NCBI GenBank assembly: GCA_900544825.1
Contig: UQWP01000086.1
Span: 1 to 12,079, forward strand
Direction: 5' to 3'
Length of the DNA stretch: 12,079 bases
From: an uncultured Prevotella sp.
Lineage (GTDB): Bacteria > Bacteroidota > Bacteroidia > Bacteroidales > Bacteroidaceae
The position numbers and the translations under genes are program-made. The notes under the pieces are model-generated. The model searched no databases. It had not been told where the DNA came from and saw nothing but the letters and a program-made list of their open reading frames with translations. The first letter of the stretch is position 1. Every line of letters starts with the position of its first letter. Shown one piece after another: positions 6,951-12,079 of the stretch.

Positions 6951-7912
6951 TCTATTTCATTCATTAAACGTTCAACTTCGCCTTCCACTCGTGGGTCTTC
7001 ATCCTCACTCAGTGAAATGGCCAATGATAATCTGTCCACCCATTCGGCTTTGGTACCAATGGCGGTGACAGGTGGGTATTTCCATGCCTCAATGATGATG
7101 TTGCCATCAAATTCGTTAGGACGCACCAAGGCTCCTGATGATTTGAATTCCCGGAGTTGTTTGACTGGCATCATGATCATCCTTTCTGAATCAGGATTCA
7201 GCCATGTATAATGTGCAAGTGCATTGATTCCGCATCTTGGGAAAGAATCGTTAGAAAGCAGATCGTCACAGAAGATGCGTTCTTCTACAGGATTGAGAAG
7301 GTAAGGCTGGGCTTGTTTCCACAGTTCCTTTCCCTTCTTGTCGAAGTGAACGACCTTTCGCTTAGATCCATCGGATACTTTCTGGCAAAGTCCCAAGTCT
7401 TCAAGGCAGGTTATTCCAAGCGTAATGCTTGCATAGGAATATGGAATCTTATCCTCCATGTCACGTGCAGCCAATCCTTCAATACTCTCTATCTGCAGAT
7501 GATAGAGAAGCAGGTATTGGGCTACTGGTGACAGAGCCTTAGCCTGTTTGGTCTTGCGGATGCGCTCATTAGCCAGAAGCATAGGCAAATGAACGTATTT
7601 GTCCGAGACAATGAAATAAACATCTTTGTCTATGAGTCTCTGCCTTTCATAAGCTGGGCAGGTTGGCAGAAGGAATACGACAGGAAGCTGGAACAGTGAA
7701 GCGAGATTGCTTGCTGTAATGGCCAAACTTCGTGGTGGAGCTACCTTTCCTTTAGGTTCGGCGAAAAGTAAGGACATACCGTGGTATTCGCCATCGAAGA
7801 ACTTGTATGCAAGTGAATCTCCAATGGTGACACCTTTCATCTGCGCCTTCTTCCGTTCTTGCAGCTGTATAGGTCTTCCTAATATGATGACATCATTTCT
7901 CATTTTAATCAT
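6938..7912 (-). CDS. Winged-helix regulator in AbiEi antitoxin position, operon gene 1
   Basis: A 324-residue protein. The N-terminal half (about 1-120) is an uncharacterised alpha/beta domain. Residues about 126-197 look like a winged helix (LSPVAQYLLLYHL, then PYSYASITLGITCLEDLGLC as the recognition region, then KVVHFDKKGKELWKQ as the wing). The C-terminal part carries GINALAHYTWLNP, a strand block IIIEAWKYPP, and the ending RLSLAISLSEDEDPRVE, a pattern seen in regulators paired with nucleotidyltransferases in Bacteroidetes. It is the first gene of the operon and overlaps the transferase, as abiEi does abiEii. It probably represses its own promoter through the half-sites around 7901-7960. 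An alternative start is the ATG at 7903. Sequence-level identity with AbiEi itself is weak, so the antitoxin role rests on context. Confidence 0.72.
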   Translation of the reverse strand: MIKMRNDVIILGRPIQLQERKKAQMKGVTIGDSLAYKFFDGEYHGMSLLFAEPKGKVAPPRSLAITASNLASLFQLPVVFLLPTCPAYERQRLIDKDVYFIVSDKYVHLPMLLANERIRKTKQAKALSPVAQYLLLYHLQIESIEGLAARDMEDKIPYSYASITLGITCLEDLGLCQKVSDGSKRKVVHFDKKGKELWKQAQPYLLNPVEERIFCDDLLSNDSFPRCGINALAHYTWLNPDSERMIMMPVKQLREFKSSGALVRPNEFDGNIIIEAWKYPPVTAIGTKAEWVDRLSLAISLSEDEDPRVEGEVERLMNEIEWKD

Positions 7913-7960
7913 TCTGCTTCATTTTAATATCCTATTAAAACGATGCAAATATATTAAAAT
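7901..7960. promoter_or_regulatory. Symmetric half-site cluster, likely operator
   Basis: CATTTTAAT occurs at 7901-7909 and 7920-7928, 19 bp apart. Its inverted form TATTAAAA occurs at 7933-7940 and 7952-7959, also 19 bp apart. The two middle sites form a tight inverted repeat (TTTTAATA, 3-nt gap, TATTAAAA), and ATTTTAATAT at 7921 also pairs perfectly with ATATTAAAAT at 7951. The cluster covers the -7 box, the expected start site and the first codons. This is what autorepression by the winged-helix first gene would need, as AbiEi does on inverted repeats. Confidence 0.55.
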
Positions 7961-7977
7961 AAACTGGTAATACCAAA
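7946..7977 (-). promoter_or_regulatory. Promoter of the four-gene operon
   Basis: On the minus strand TTTG (7974-7977) is followed after 20 bp by TATATTTG (7946-7953), matching the Bacteroidetes -33/-7 consensus TTTG-N19-21-TAnnTTTG in all fixed positions. Transcription would begin around 7940, about 27 bases before the first start codon. Confidence 0.72.
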
Positions 7978-7979
7978 GT

Positions 7980-8053
7980 TTTTTGCATTTTTTATGCAGA
8001 AAGGTTAAAATGTATGCAAAAACCAGATTTTCTTTGAGATAAACATGGTTTTT
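7980..8053. repeat. Inverted repeats in the divergent intergenic region
   Basis: TTTTTGCAT (7980-7988) is complementary to ATGCAAAAA (8014-8022), and AAAAACCA (8018-8025) to TGGTTTTT (8046-8053). The two pairings share the middle arm, so they exclude each other. They lie between the divergent operon promoter and the phosphoesterase gene and may separate the two transcription units or bind a regulator. Confidence 0.4.
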
Positions 8054-8067
8054 CCCAAATAAAATAG

Positions 8068-8075
8068 TATTTTTG
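8068..8075 (+). promoter_or_regulatory. -7 box of the membrane phosphoesterase gene
   Basis: TATTTTTG matches TAnnTTTG and lies 64 bases before the preferred start at 8140. No TTTG is found at the right distance upstream (the nearest is 31 bp away), so support is partial. Confidence 0.45.
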
Positions 8076-8139
8076 TACTTACATAAATATACGTAAAATA
8101 TAAGATAGAGCCGTGATGCGGCTTAGCAATATAGTAACA

Positions 8140-9282
8140 ATGAAATATATTTGGTTGATTATCTTTCTGATATTGCCGATAGTCGGTGTTCTTTATACCG
8201 CTTGGCGAATGTGGCATTTACTGCCTTTTTCCATTGCCATGAAATGGGTGGCAGTGGGAGTTTTAGTTGTATGGTTCAGCACCATATTCATCGCCTTTTC
8301 GGGAGCGTTAGAGAAAATGCCACTTTTTGCGGCAACTGCAGTTTATGAAGTGAGCTTTTCCTTTATCTTCATCCTGTTGTATCTGGTGATGCTGTTCCTC
8401 GTGCTCGACGTTGGCCGTCTTGTTCATATTGTGCCTAAAGCTTGGCTCTTTGACAATGGCTATACTTCCATCGGCATTTTTGCCTTCATGCTGCTGATTT
8501 TCGGCTATGGCAGCATACACTATAATAATAAGGTGAGAGAACAGATAGATATCAAGACTGGTAAGGCTATCAGCTTAGATAAGAAGAGTACTAAGATAGT
8601 ACTCCTTAGCGATCTTCATCTCGGTTATCACAACCGCCGTTCTGACTTCAGGAAATGGGTGGACATGATCAATGCTGAGCAGCCCGACCTCATATTGATA
8701 GCTGGAGACATCATAGACAACAGCGTCCGTCCTTTGATGGAAGAGAACGTAGCTGAAGAGTTTCATCGTCTGAAAGCCCCTGTCTATGCTTGTCTTGGTA
8801 ACCATGAGTATTACAGCAACCAACCAAAGGCAAGGCGATTTTATCGTGAAGCTGGCATTACGTTGCTGCAGGATAGTGTGGCAAAGGTAGGTAATCTGTG
8901 CATCATCGGCAGGGATGACCGCACGAATATACAGCGTAAATCCCTGGCTATGATTATGGAAGAGGCAAGAAAGAAGGGCTTTGTTTCTGACTTGTGTCAT
9001 GGGAAATCTTCGGATGAGTTTTTCATTCTTCTCGACCACCAGCCTTATCATTTGGAAGAGGCAGAACAAAACGGCATTGACTTCCAGTTTAGTGGTCACA
9101 CCCATCACGGACAGGTTTGGCCTGTCTCCTGGGTTACCGATGCTTTATACGAGAAAGCCTATGGCTCACTTCAAAAAGGAAACACCCAATACTACATCAG
9201 TTCGGGTTTGGGAATCTGGGGTGGAAAATTCCGCATTGGCACTCAGTCAGAATATGTAGTGCTGACAATTGAGCATAAGTAA
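8140..9282 (+). CDS. Membrane-anchored metallophosphoesterase (YkuE/COG1408-like)
   Basis: A 380-residue protein. The N-terminal 140 residues hold four hydrophobic segments (starting WLIIFLILPIVGVLY, WVAVGVLVVWFSTIF, FIFILLYLVMLFLVL and IGIFAFMLLIFGYG). A calcineurin-like domain follows, with all metal-site motifs: LSDLHLGYHNR, IAGDIID, LGNHEYY, LLDHQPYH and FSGHTHHGQVWP. This matches the COG1408 group, which includes YkuE-type and lipid-pyrophosphate-type phosphoesterases acting at the membrane; the substrate is unknown. The ATG at 8140 is preferred, since it begins MKYIW just before the first membrane segment. A frame-matched GTG at 8113 and ATG at 8116 would add nine or eight residues. The gene is divergent from the four-gene operon and ends in its own terminator. 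Confidence 0.85.
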   Translation: MKYIWLIIFLILPIVGVLYTAWRMWHLLPFSIAMKWVAVGVLVVWFSTIFIAFSGALEKMPLFAATAVYEVSFSFIFILLYLVMLFLVLDVGRLVHIVPKAWLFDNGYTSIGIFAFMLLIFGYGSIHYNNKVREQIDIKTGKAISLDKKSTKIVLLSDLHLGYHNRRSDFRKWVDMINAEQPDLILIAGDIIDNSVRPLMEENVAEEFHRLKAPVYACLGNHEYYSNQPKARRFYREAGITLLQDSVAKVGNLCIIGRDDRTNIQRKSLAMIMEEARKKGFVSDLCHGKSSDEFFILLDHQPYHLEEAEQNGIDFQFSGHTHHGQVWPVSWVTDALYEKAYGSLQKGNTQYYISSGLGIWGGKFRIGTQSEYVVLTIEHK

Positions 9283-9307
9283 AATATAAAATCAGTGTAT
9301 TTATAAA

Positions 9308-9379
9308 GAGCGGCCTTCGGGTCGCTTTTTTTTTATGCTTATACTTTTCCTTGCTGAAAAGATAGTCTTGTTATAGGAG
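9308..9379 (+). repeat. Direct repeat, right copy (terminator plus tail)
   Basis: This is the partner of 4577-4647. It has the same terminator, a 24-base identical block at 9336-9359 and a similar tail. One difference from the left copy is a stem G-T wobble. The sequence after 9380 is unrelated to that after 4650, so the shared block has a clear end. Confidence 0.85.
9309..9334 (+). terminator. Terminator of the membrane phosphoesterase gene
   Basis: AGCGGCC (9309-9315), a UUCG loop and GGTCGCT (9320-9326) form a 7-bp stem with one G-T wobble, followed by nine T. It lies 26 bases after the stop codon and is a near copy of the ssb terminator. Confidence 0.9.
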
Positions 9380-9393
9380 GATTTCATTCATCG

Positions 9394-9576
9394 ACTTCTG
9401 GGAATCGGTAAGAATTCTGTTGCGAAGGTAACGGTTCTGTCTTATCTTTACAAGGTCAGGGCGTTGCTTTGCTGAAAAATCTCCACACCTTTCGGGTAGT
9501 ATTTTGCAGACAAAACCTTGTATGGATAGCCATAACACCTTCTGGATGCAACATAATTTTTAACCATCCCAGAAGT
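9394..9576. other. 183-nt imperfect extended hairpin
   Basis: The two halves of this stretch are complementary over most of their length. ACTTCTGGGA (9394-9403) pairs exactly with 9567-9576. The next 19 bases (9405-9423) pair with 9548-9566 at 15 positions plus one wobble. GAAGGT (9424-9429) pairs with 9537-9542 after a 5-nt bulge. TACAAGGT (9449-9456) pairs with 9515-9522. TTTG, CTG and AAAA at 9468-9478 pair with 9502-9514. The loop is near 9481-9500. Together with the right direct repeat it fills the 330-base gap before the next gene. The shape fits a structured RNA (6S-like or leader), a miniature inverted-repeat element, or a single-strand promoter of the Frpo kind used in conjugative leading regions. 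No target-site duplication is visible at its ends. Confidence 0.7.
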
Positions 9577-9614
9577 AGTTGATCTACGAAAGGGAGATAA
9601 AATCAGATGGCATT

Positions 9615-9965
9615 ATGACAACAATGAAATCAATTCTCAGCCGACTAACCCAGGCGGTGAACGGCACAGACAAGGAACTCTTCAGTGAGCAGGAGTTGAA
9701 CAAGTTTGCTTCATTCTATCTTGACAAGTGGGATGAAAATACAAGCGAGGACGTGGTGGCAGAGTCCTTTGTGGACTATTGGTGGAACACCGACAGGGCT
9801 TGCAGACGATGCTCGGAATGTGGCAAGCTGATGCGTGAGGGTTATTGCGCTGACATGGGAGTAGCCTACTATTGCAGCAAGGAATGTCTGCATAGCGACT
9901 TCACAGATGAGGAATGGGCAGAGGAATGTGAATCCAACGACCAGAGTTATTATACAGAATGGTAA
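9615..9965 (+). CDS. Small cysteine-rich (zinc-ribbon-like) protein
   Basis: A 116-residue acidic protein of the kind found on Bacteroidales mobile elements; function unknown. The N-terminal half is helical with FYLDKWDENTS and SFVDYWW. The C-terminal half has CRRCSECGKLMREGYC and then YYCSKECL, giving Cys66-x2-Cys69 and Cys87-x3-Cys91, which could bind one zinc. The frame is open from a TTG at 9579, but that start lies in the base of the hairpin. The ATG at 9615 is preferred, with 9624 as an alternative. It is followed 20 bases later by another Cys-rich gene, and both are probably co-transcribed. Confidence 0.7.
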   Translation: MTTMKSILSRLTQAVNGTDKELFSEQELNKFASFYLDKWDENTSEDVVAESFVDYWWNTDRACRRCSECGKLMREGYCADMGVAYYCSKECLHSDFTDEEWAEECESNDQSYYTEW

Positions 9966-9985
9966 TCAAATAAATATACAAGACA

Positions 9986-10567
9986 ATGGCAAATCAGGCA
10001 ACAACAACCTATAAGGTTACAGGAACCCAAAAGGCAGTAAGCAACCTTTGGAACACCCTTCAGTGCATGGAGGTGAACAGCAGGAACATCTGGCTGGATG
10101 ACCTTGCCAAGCACTATGGAATCGACTATCAGAAGAAGCACATCTGTGTGCGTGGGCACATCTACTGGGCAGAGTATGAGGAGGATGAAGATACCAGTCT
10201 GCTTTCCTTCGAGACCGAAACTGCCTGGGACGCTTGCAATGACCTCTTCTTTGAGATAAACCGACTCCTGGATGATGAACTGAGCATTTCCTACCGATGC
10301 TGCGAGTGTGGATGTGAGGTCTATTACACCCACGATGAAGGCGATTATTTTCCCGAAGAATGCTGTGTCAGCGCATCCGGCGAACCATTCGAGGATTGTT
10401 GCGATGATGTTTACGGCACTATTGGGGAAGCCATCAAGGAATGGACATCCAAGACCGGTATTGAGCAGGGAGAGCGAACCGATGAGCAGATGATGGACTT
10501 CATCAATGAATATGAGTATGAGGACGATGACACCTATTTCTACATCAGAACCTTCACATTTGAATAA
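9986..10567 (+). CDS. Acidic cysteine-rich protein, possibly YubB/DUF1281-like fold
   Basis: A 193-residue acidic protein, not firmly recognised. The N-terminal part (TTTYKVTGTQKAVSNLWNTL, later GHIYWAEYEEDEDTSLLSFE and TAWDACNDLFFEI) resembles the ferredoxin-like layout of YubB/DUF1281 proteins, which have a strand, a helix and then an aromatic-rich strand followed by TAW. Such proteins are known from plasmid leading regions, but the resemblance is by eye only. The middle carries four close cysteines (Cys105, 106, 108, 110) and further pairs at 126-127 and 138-139, a possible metal site. The C-terminus is very acidic (DFINEYEYEDDDTYF). Good spacing (20 bases) to the upstream zinc-ribbon gene suggests one operon. 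Confidence 0.65.
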   Translation: MANQATTTYKVTGTQKAVSNLWNTLQCMEVNSRNIWLDDLAKHYGIDYQKKHICVRGHIYWAEYEEDEDTSLLSFETETAWDACNDLFFEINRLLDDELSISYRCCECGCEVYYTHDEGDYFPEECCVSASGEPFEDCCDDVYGTIGEAIKEWTSKTGIEQGERTDEQMMDFINEYEYEDDDTYFYIRTFTFE

Positions 10568-10585
10568 ATGACACATCAAATCCTG

Positions 10586-10623
10586 ACGTTTCCCCTGACA
10601 CTTTGGGTTGTTAGGGGAAGCGT
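10586..10623. other. Strong hairpin upstream of the parA promoter
   Basis: Bases 10586-10600 pair with 10609-10623 over all 15 positions (two G-T wobbles), with an 8-nt loop CTTTGGGT. The stem contains four consecutive C-G pairs. No T tract follows on the plus strand, so it is not a standard terminator for the upstream operon. It may be an attenuator, a transcript-end stabiliser or a protein site between the two operons. Confidence 0.7.
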
Positions 10624-10647
10624 GAAGGAACTCTCGCCAGATACCCG

Positions 10648-10655
10648 TACCTTTG
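10648..10655 (+). promoter_or_regulatory. -7 box of the parA operon
   Basis: TACCTTTG fits TAnnTTTG, and a start around 10662 would give an 80-base leader made of the repeat array. No convincing TTTG -33 box is seen, which suggests an activated or weak promoter. The box abuts the first GTACAC of the array, so array binding would block it. Confidence 0.45.
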
Positions 10656-10724
10656 TACACGTTAATACATGTAGTCACGTACACGTGGAGCCATGTACAC
10701 ATGAATACGTTAATACATATATAC
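10655..10724. repeat. TAC/GTACAC repeat array upstream of parA
   Basis: TAC recurs at 10648, 10656, 10666, 10680, 10696, 10706, 10714 and 10722, mostly 8 to 16 bp apart. GTACAC occurs three times and GTTAATACAT twice. CACGTACACGTG and CATGTACACATG are related imperfect palindromes. The 20-base word 10689-10708 recurs exactly at 11858-11877. This is the pattern expected of a centromere or operator bound by a ribbon-helix-helix partner of ParA. Confidence 0.75.
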
Positions 10725-10739
10725 AAAAGAATTTATATT

Positions 10740-11492
10740 ATGTCATTGAAAATCATTACATTCGCCAATCATAAAGGTGGCGTTTCTAAGACCACCTCTA
10801 CAGCCTCCGTCGGGGCTTGTATGGCACGTATGGGCAAGAAAGTCCTGCTCATAGACCTTGACGGTCAGGCAAATCTTACCCTGTATTTCATCCCGAATGA
10901 AGATGAGGTGCAGGCAAGCATCTTTGACACTCTGGTTGATGGCGTACCCCTGCCAGTGAAGCACATCAGGGAGAACCTCGACCTCGTTCCTTCCTCCCTC
11001 GAAATGGCAAGTGCAGAGATTGCCTTGACCAATCTCCTGGCAAGAGAACAGCTGCTGAGCCGACTGCTCGAACCCGTGAAGCAGAACTATGACTACATTC
11101 TCATAGACTGTCCTCCATCTTTGGGAATCGTTACGACAAATGCTTTCCTTGCAGCTGATGAAATTATCGTTCCGATGACTTCCGAACTGCTTCCTCTGAA
11201 AGGAATGAGGATGCTCGATTCCTTTGTCTCGACCTTGCAGCGAGTGAAGCCGAACCTCAGACTGGGTGGAGTCTTTATCGCCAGATTCAACCATCGCAAA
11301 TTGAACAAGGTGGTTGAGCAAGCCGTGAAGTCCCGTTACGAGACTATCACCATGCAGACTCGCATTCGTGAAAACATCGCCCTGGCAGAATCGGCAGGCA
11401 GTGGTCAGAGCATCTTCGAGTACGACCCTCAGTCGAACGGAGCGAAGGATTATCAGGCATTGACAGAAGAAATTATTTCACGTAATCAGTAA
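10740..11492 (+). CDS. parA: ParA/MinD family ATPase (TraA-like)
   Basis: A 250-residue ParA ATPase of normal length for the short, non-HTH class. It has the deviant Walker A KGGVSKTT at 12-19 with the signature lysine, Walker A' VLLIDLDGQAN at 35-45, and Walker B YILIDCPPSLG at 119-129. The ATG at 10740 is chosen because the protein then begins MSLKIITFANHKGG; the open frame extends 29 codons further up, but those codons are the repeat array. ParA proteins position or segregate DNA by dynamic binding controlled by a DNA-binding partner; in Bacteroidales conjugative elements a ParA (TraA) plus DUF3408 (TraB) pair stands at the head of the transfer region. The next gene starts 5 bases downstream and is that type of partner. 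Confidence 0.92.
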   Translation: MSLKIITFANHKGGVSKTTSTASVGACMARMGKKVLLIDLDGQANLTLYFIPNEDEVQASIFDTLVDGVPLPVKHIRENLDLVPSSLEMASAEIALTNLLAREQLLSRLLEPVKQNYDYILIDCPPSLGIVTTNAFLAADEIIVPMTSELLPLKGMRMLDSFVSTLQRVKPNLRLGGVFIARFNHRKLNKVVEQAVKSRYETITMQTRIRENIALAESAGSGQSIFEYDPQSNGAKDYQALTEEIISRNQ

Positions 11493-11497
11493 AGACT

Positions 11498-11842
11498 ATG
11501 GCAAAGAAGAATATGGACATTCTGCTTGGCAACATTCTCGGTAAGGCTGCCATTCATCCGCAGGACAGATTTGACAAGTCTCCTGGGAATCCTCAGGAGC
11601 AACAGATTTCTGCTCCCAACCCTCAGACAGAGAGCGATTCGCCTGATGAAGACCCTTGGCGACATTTCTCCTTTATCTGCTCAAAGGAACTCGTTGACAA
11701 GGTTCAGACCATCGCCCGAAAGGAAGGCTTTACCATCCGCTCGTTCATGGAATACGTCATGAAACAAGGTGTTGAAGCTTATGAGTCGAAATATGGTAAG
11801 GTCAAGAAAATCAGGACTAAAACCATCCGGGAAGTCATGTAG
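11498..11842 (+). CDS. DUF3408-like ribbon-helix-helix protein, ParA partner
   Basis: A 114-residue protein. Residues 1-50 are proline-, glutamine- and asparagine-rich and probably disordered; such tails commonly stimulate the ParA ATPase. Residues about 53-98 form a likely ribbon-helix-helix: strand HFSFICS, helix KELVDKVQTIARKEG, then the T-I-R-S-F turn and helix MEYVMKQGVEAYESKYG. The C-terminus is basic. The layout matches DUF3408 proteins (TraB of Bacteroidales conjugative elements), which follow ParA. It is likely to bind the TAC/GTACAC arrays on both sides of the gene pair. The DNA-binding fold is inferred from pattern only. Confidence 0.75.
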   Translation: MAKKNMDILLGNILGKAAIHPQDRFDKSPGNPQEQQISAPNPQTESDSPDEDPWRHFSFICSKELVDKVQTIARKEGFTIRSFMEYVMKQGVEAYESKYGKVKKIRTKTIREVM

Positions 11843-11848
11843 AATGTG

Positions 11849-11950
11849 TGGACGTGTAGCCATGTACACATGAATACAATGATACACGTGTACGTTGATA
11901 CATATATACATATAGAAGTTGATACATGTCCACATGTGGATATGAATACA
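11849..11950. repeat. TAC/GTACAC repeat array downstream of the parA pair
   Basis: This is the second copy of the array. It contains the exact 20-base word at 11858-11877, then ATACACGTGTACGTTGATAC and another GTTGATACAT, with CATATATACATATA at 11901-11914. A perfect 12-bp palindrome TCCACATGTGGA lies at 11929-11940. The order of words is the same as in the upstream array, so the two flanking arrays are probably duplicated and bound by the same protein. The array sits where the operator of the next transcription unit would be. Confidence 0.72.
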
Positions 11951-11982
11951 ATGAAATTAAATAACATCAAAAACGAAAAGTC

Positions 11983-12057
11983 ATGAAAATGAAAAAGTAT
12001 CTTTCAATCGCCATTCTCCTTATGATACCTCAGTTCGGGATAATAAGCTCTGTCTAA
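11983..12057 (+). CDS. Possible 24-residue leader or broken membrane-protein start
   Basis: An ATG after the array opens 24 codons reading MKMKKYLSIAILLMI and so on, then TAA. The lysine-rich start and hydrophobic core look like the first part of a signal or membrane segment. It could be a short membrane peptide, a leader, or the beginning of a transfer-region membrane protein broken by a frameshift, since another frame stays open to the window end. It is too short for a family call. Confidence 0.3.
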   Translation: MKMKKYLSIAILLMIPQFGIISSV

Positions 12058-12079
12058 AGGCTTTATCATGTATTTATAT

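Noticed and set aside
8575..9108. 177-codon minus-strand open frame
   Set aside because: It is the shadow of the catalytic domain of the membrane phosphoesterase, whose motifs are complete on the plus strand.
9497..9506. Promoter box in the loop region of the long hairpin (TAGTATTTTG)
   Set aside because: It misses the TAnnTTTG spacing and the nearest TTTG upstream is about 27 bp away, too far for a -33 element.
9950..10726. 258-codon open frame on the minus strand
   Set aside because: It lies antisense to the acidic Cys-rich gene and runs through the repeat array; its start reads repetitive Met-Tyr-Ile-Cys words from the array and the rest has no protein character, while the plus-strand gene is well spaced in an operon.
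10653..10739. 29-codon N-terminal extension of parA
   Set aside because: These codons are the TAC/GTACAC array and part of the probable operator; the normal ParA N-terminus begins at 10740.
10655..11950. CRISPR array
   Set aside because: The repeats are short, variably spaced and without uniform spacers; they flank parA and fit operator or centromere repeats.

Overview
The window looks like an accessory, mobile-element region of a Bacteroidales genome, most like the Prevotella/Segatella group. The reasons are: promoter-like boxes of the Bacteroidetes type (TAnnTTTG, in one case with TTTG 20 bp upstream), AT-rich ribosome-binding regions without strong Shine-Dalgarno sequences, and a set of protein families common on Bacteroidales conjugative elements (RhuM, a mobile-element-type SSB, cysteine-rich small proteins, and a ParA followed by a DUF3408-like ribbon-helix-helix protein). 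No rRNA, tRNA, CRISPR array, transposase or integrase was found. Species and element names are inference.

Left part (1-4.6 kb): a RhuM-family gene that enters from the left edge, a small XAC2610-like lipoprotein, a convergent COG1106-type AAA/ABC ATPase, then about 1.15 kb without a credible gene. That gap holds a near-perfect 21-bp-arm palindrome and a cluster of TAAACTT repeats. It ends at an ssb gene with a UUCG-loop terminator.

Middle part (4.69-7.91 kb, minus strand): a tightly overlapping four-gene operon, read in transcription order as winged-helix regulator (AbiEi-like position), AbiEii-like nucleotidyltransferase, calcineurin-like metallophosphoesterase and a short SMC/ABC-type ATPase. 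Every junction overlaps (13, 4 and 4 nt). One good promoter precedes it, set in a symmetric cluster of half-sites that looks like an autoregulatory operator. This is the best candidate for an undescribed system: a type IV toxin-antitoxin pair extended by a phosphodiesterase and a NTP-dependent sensor or effector. A divergent membrane-anchored metallophosphoesterase (8.14-9.28 kb) follows. The block of cargo from 4.65 to 9.31 kb is bounded by two near-identical copies of a terminator-containing direct repeat.

Right part (9.3-12.08 kb, plus strand): a 183-nt imperfect extended hairpin lies just upstream of two cysteine-rich small proteins. Then come a strong hairpin, a promoter-like box and an array of TAC/GTACAC repeats, parA, the DUF3408-like gene, and a second copy of the array. 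The parA and DUF3408-like genes with flanking repeats look like a partition or regulatory module at the head of a transfer region that probably continues beyond the right edge.
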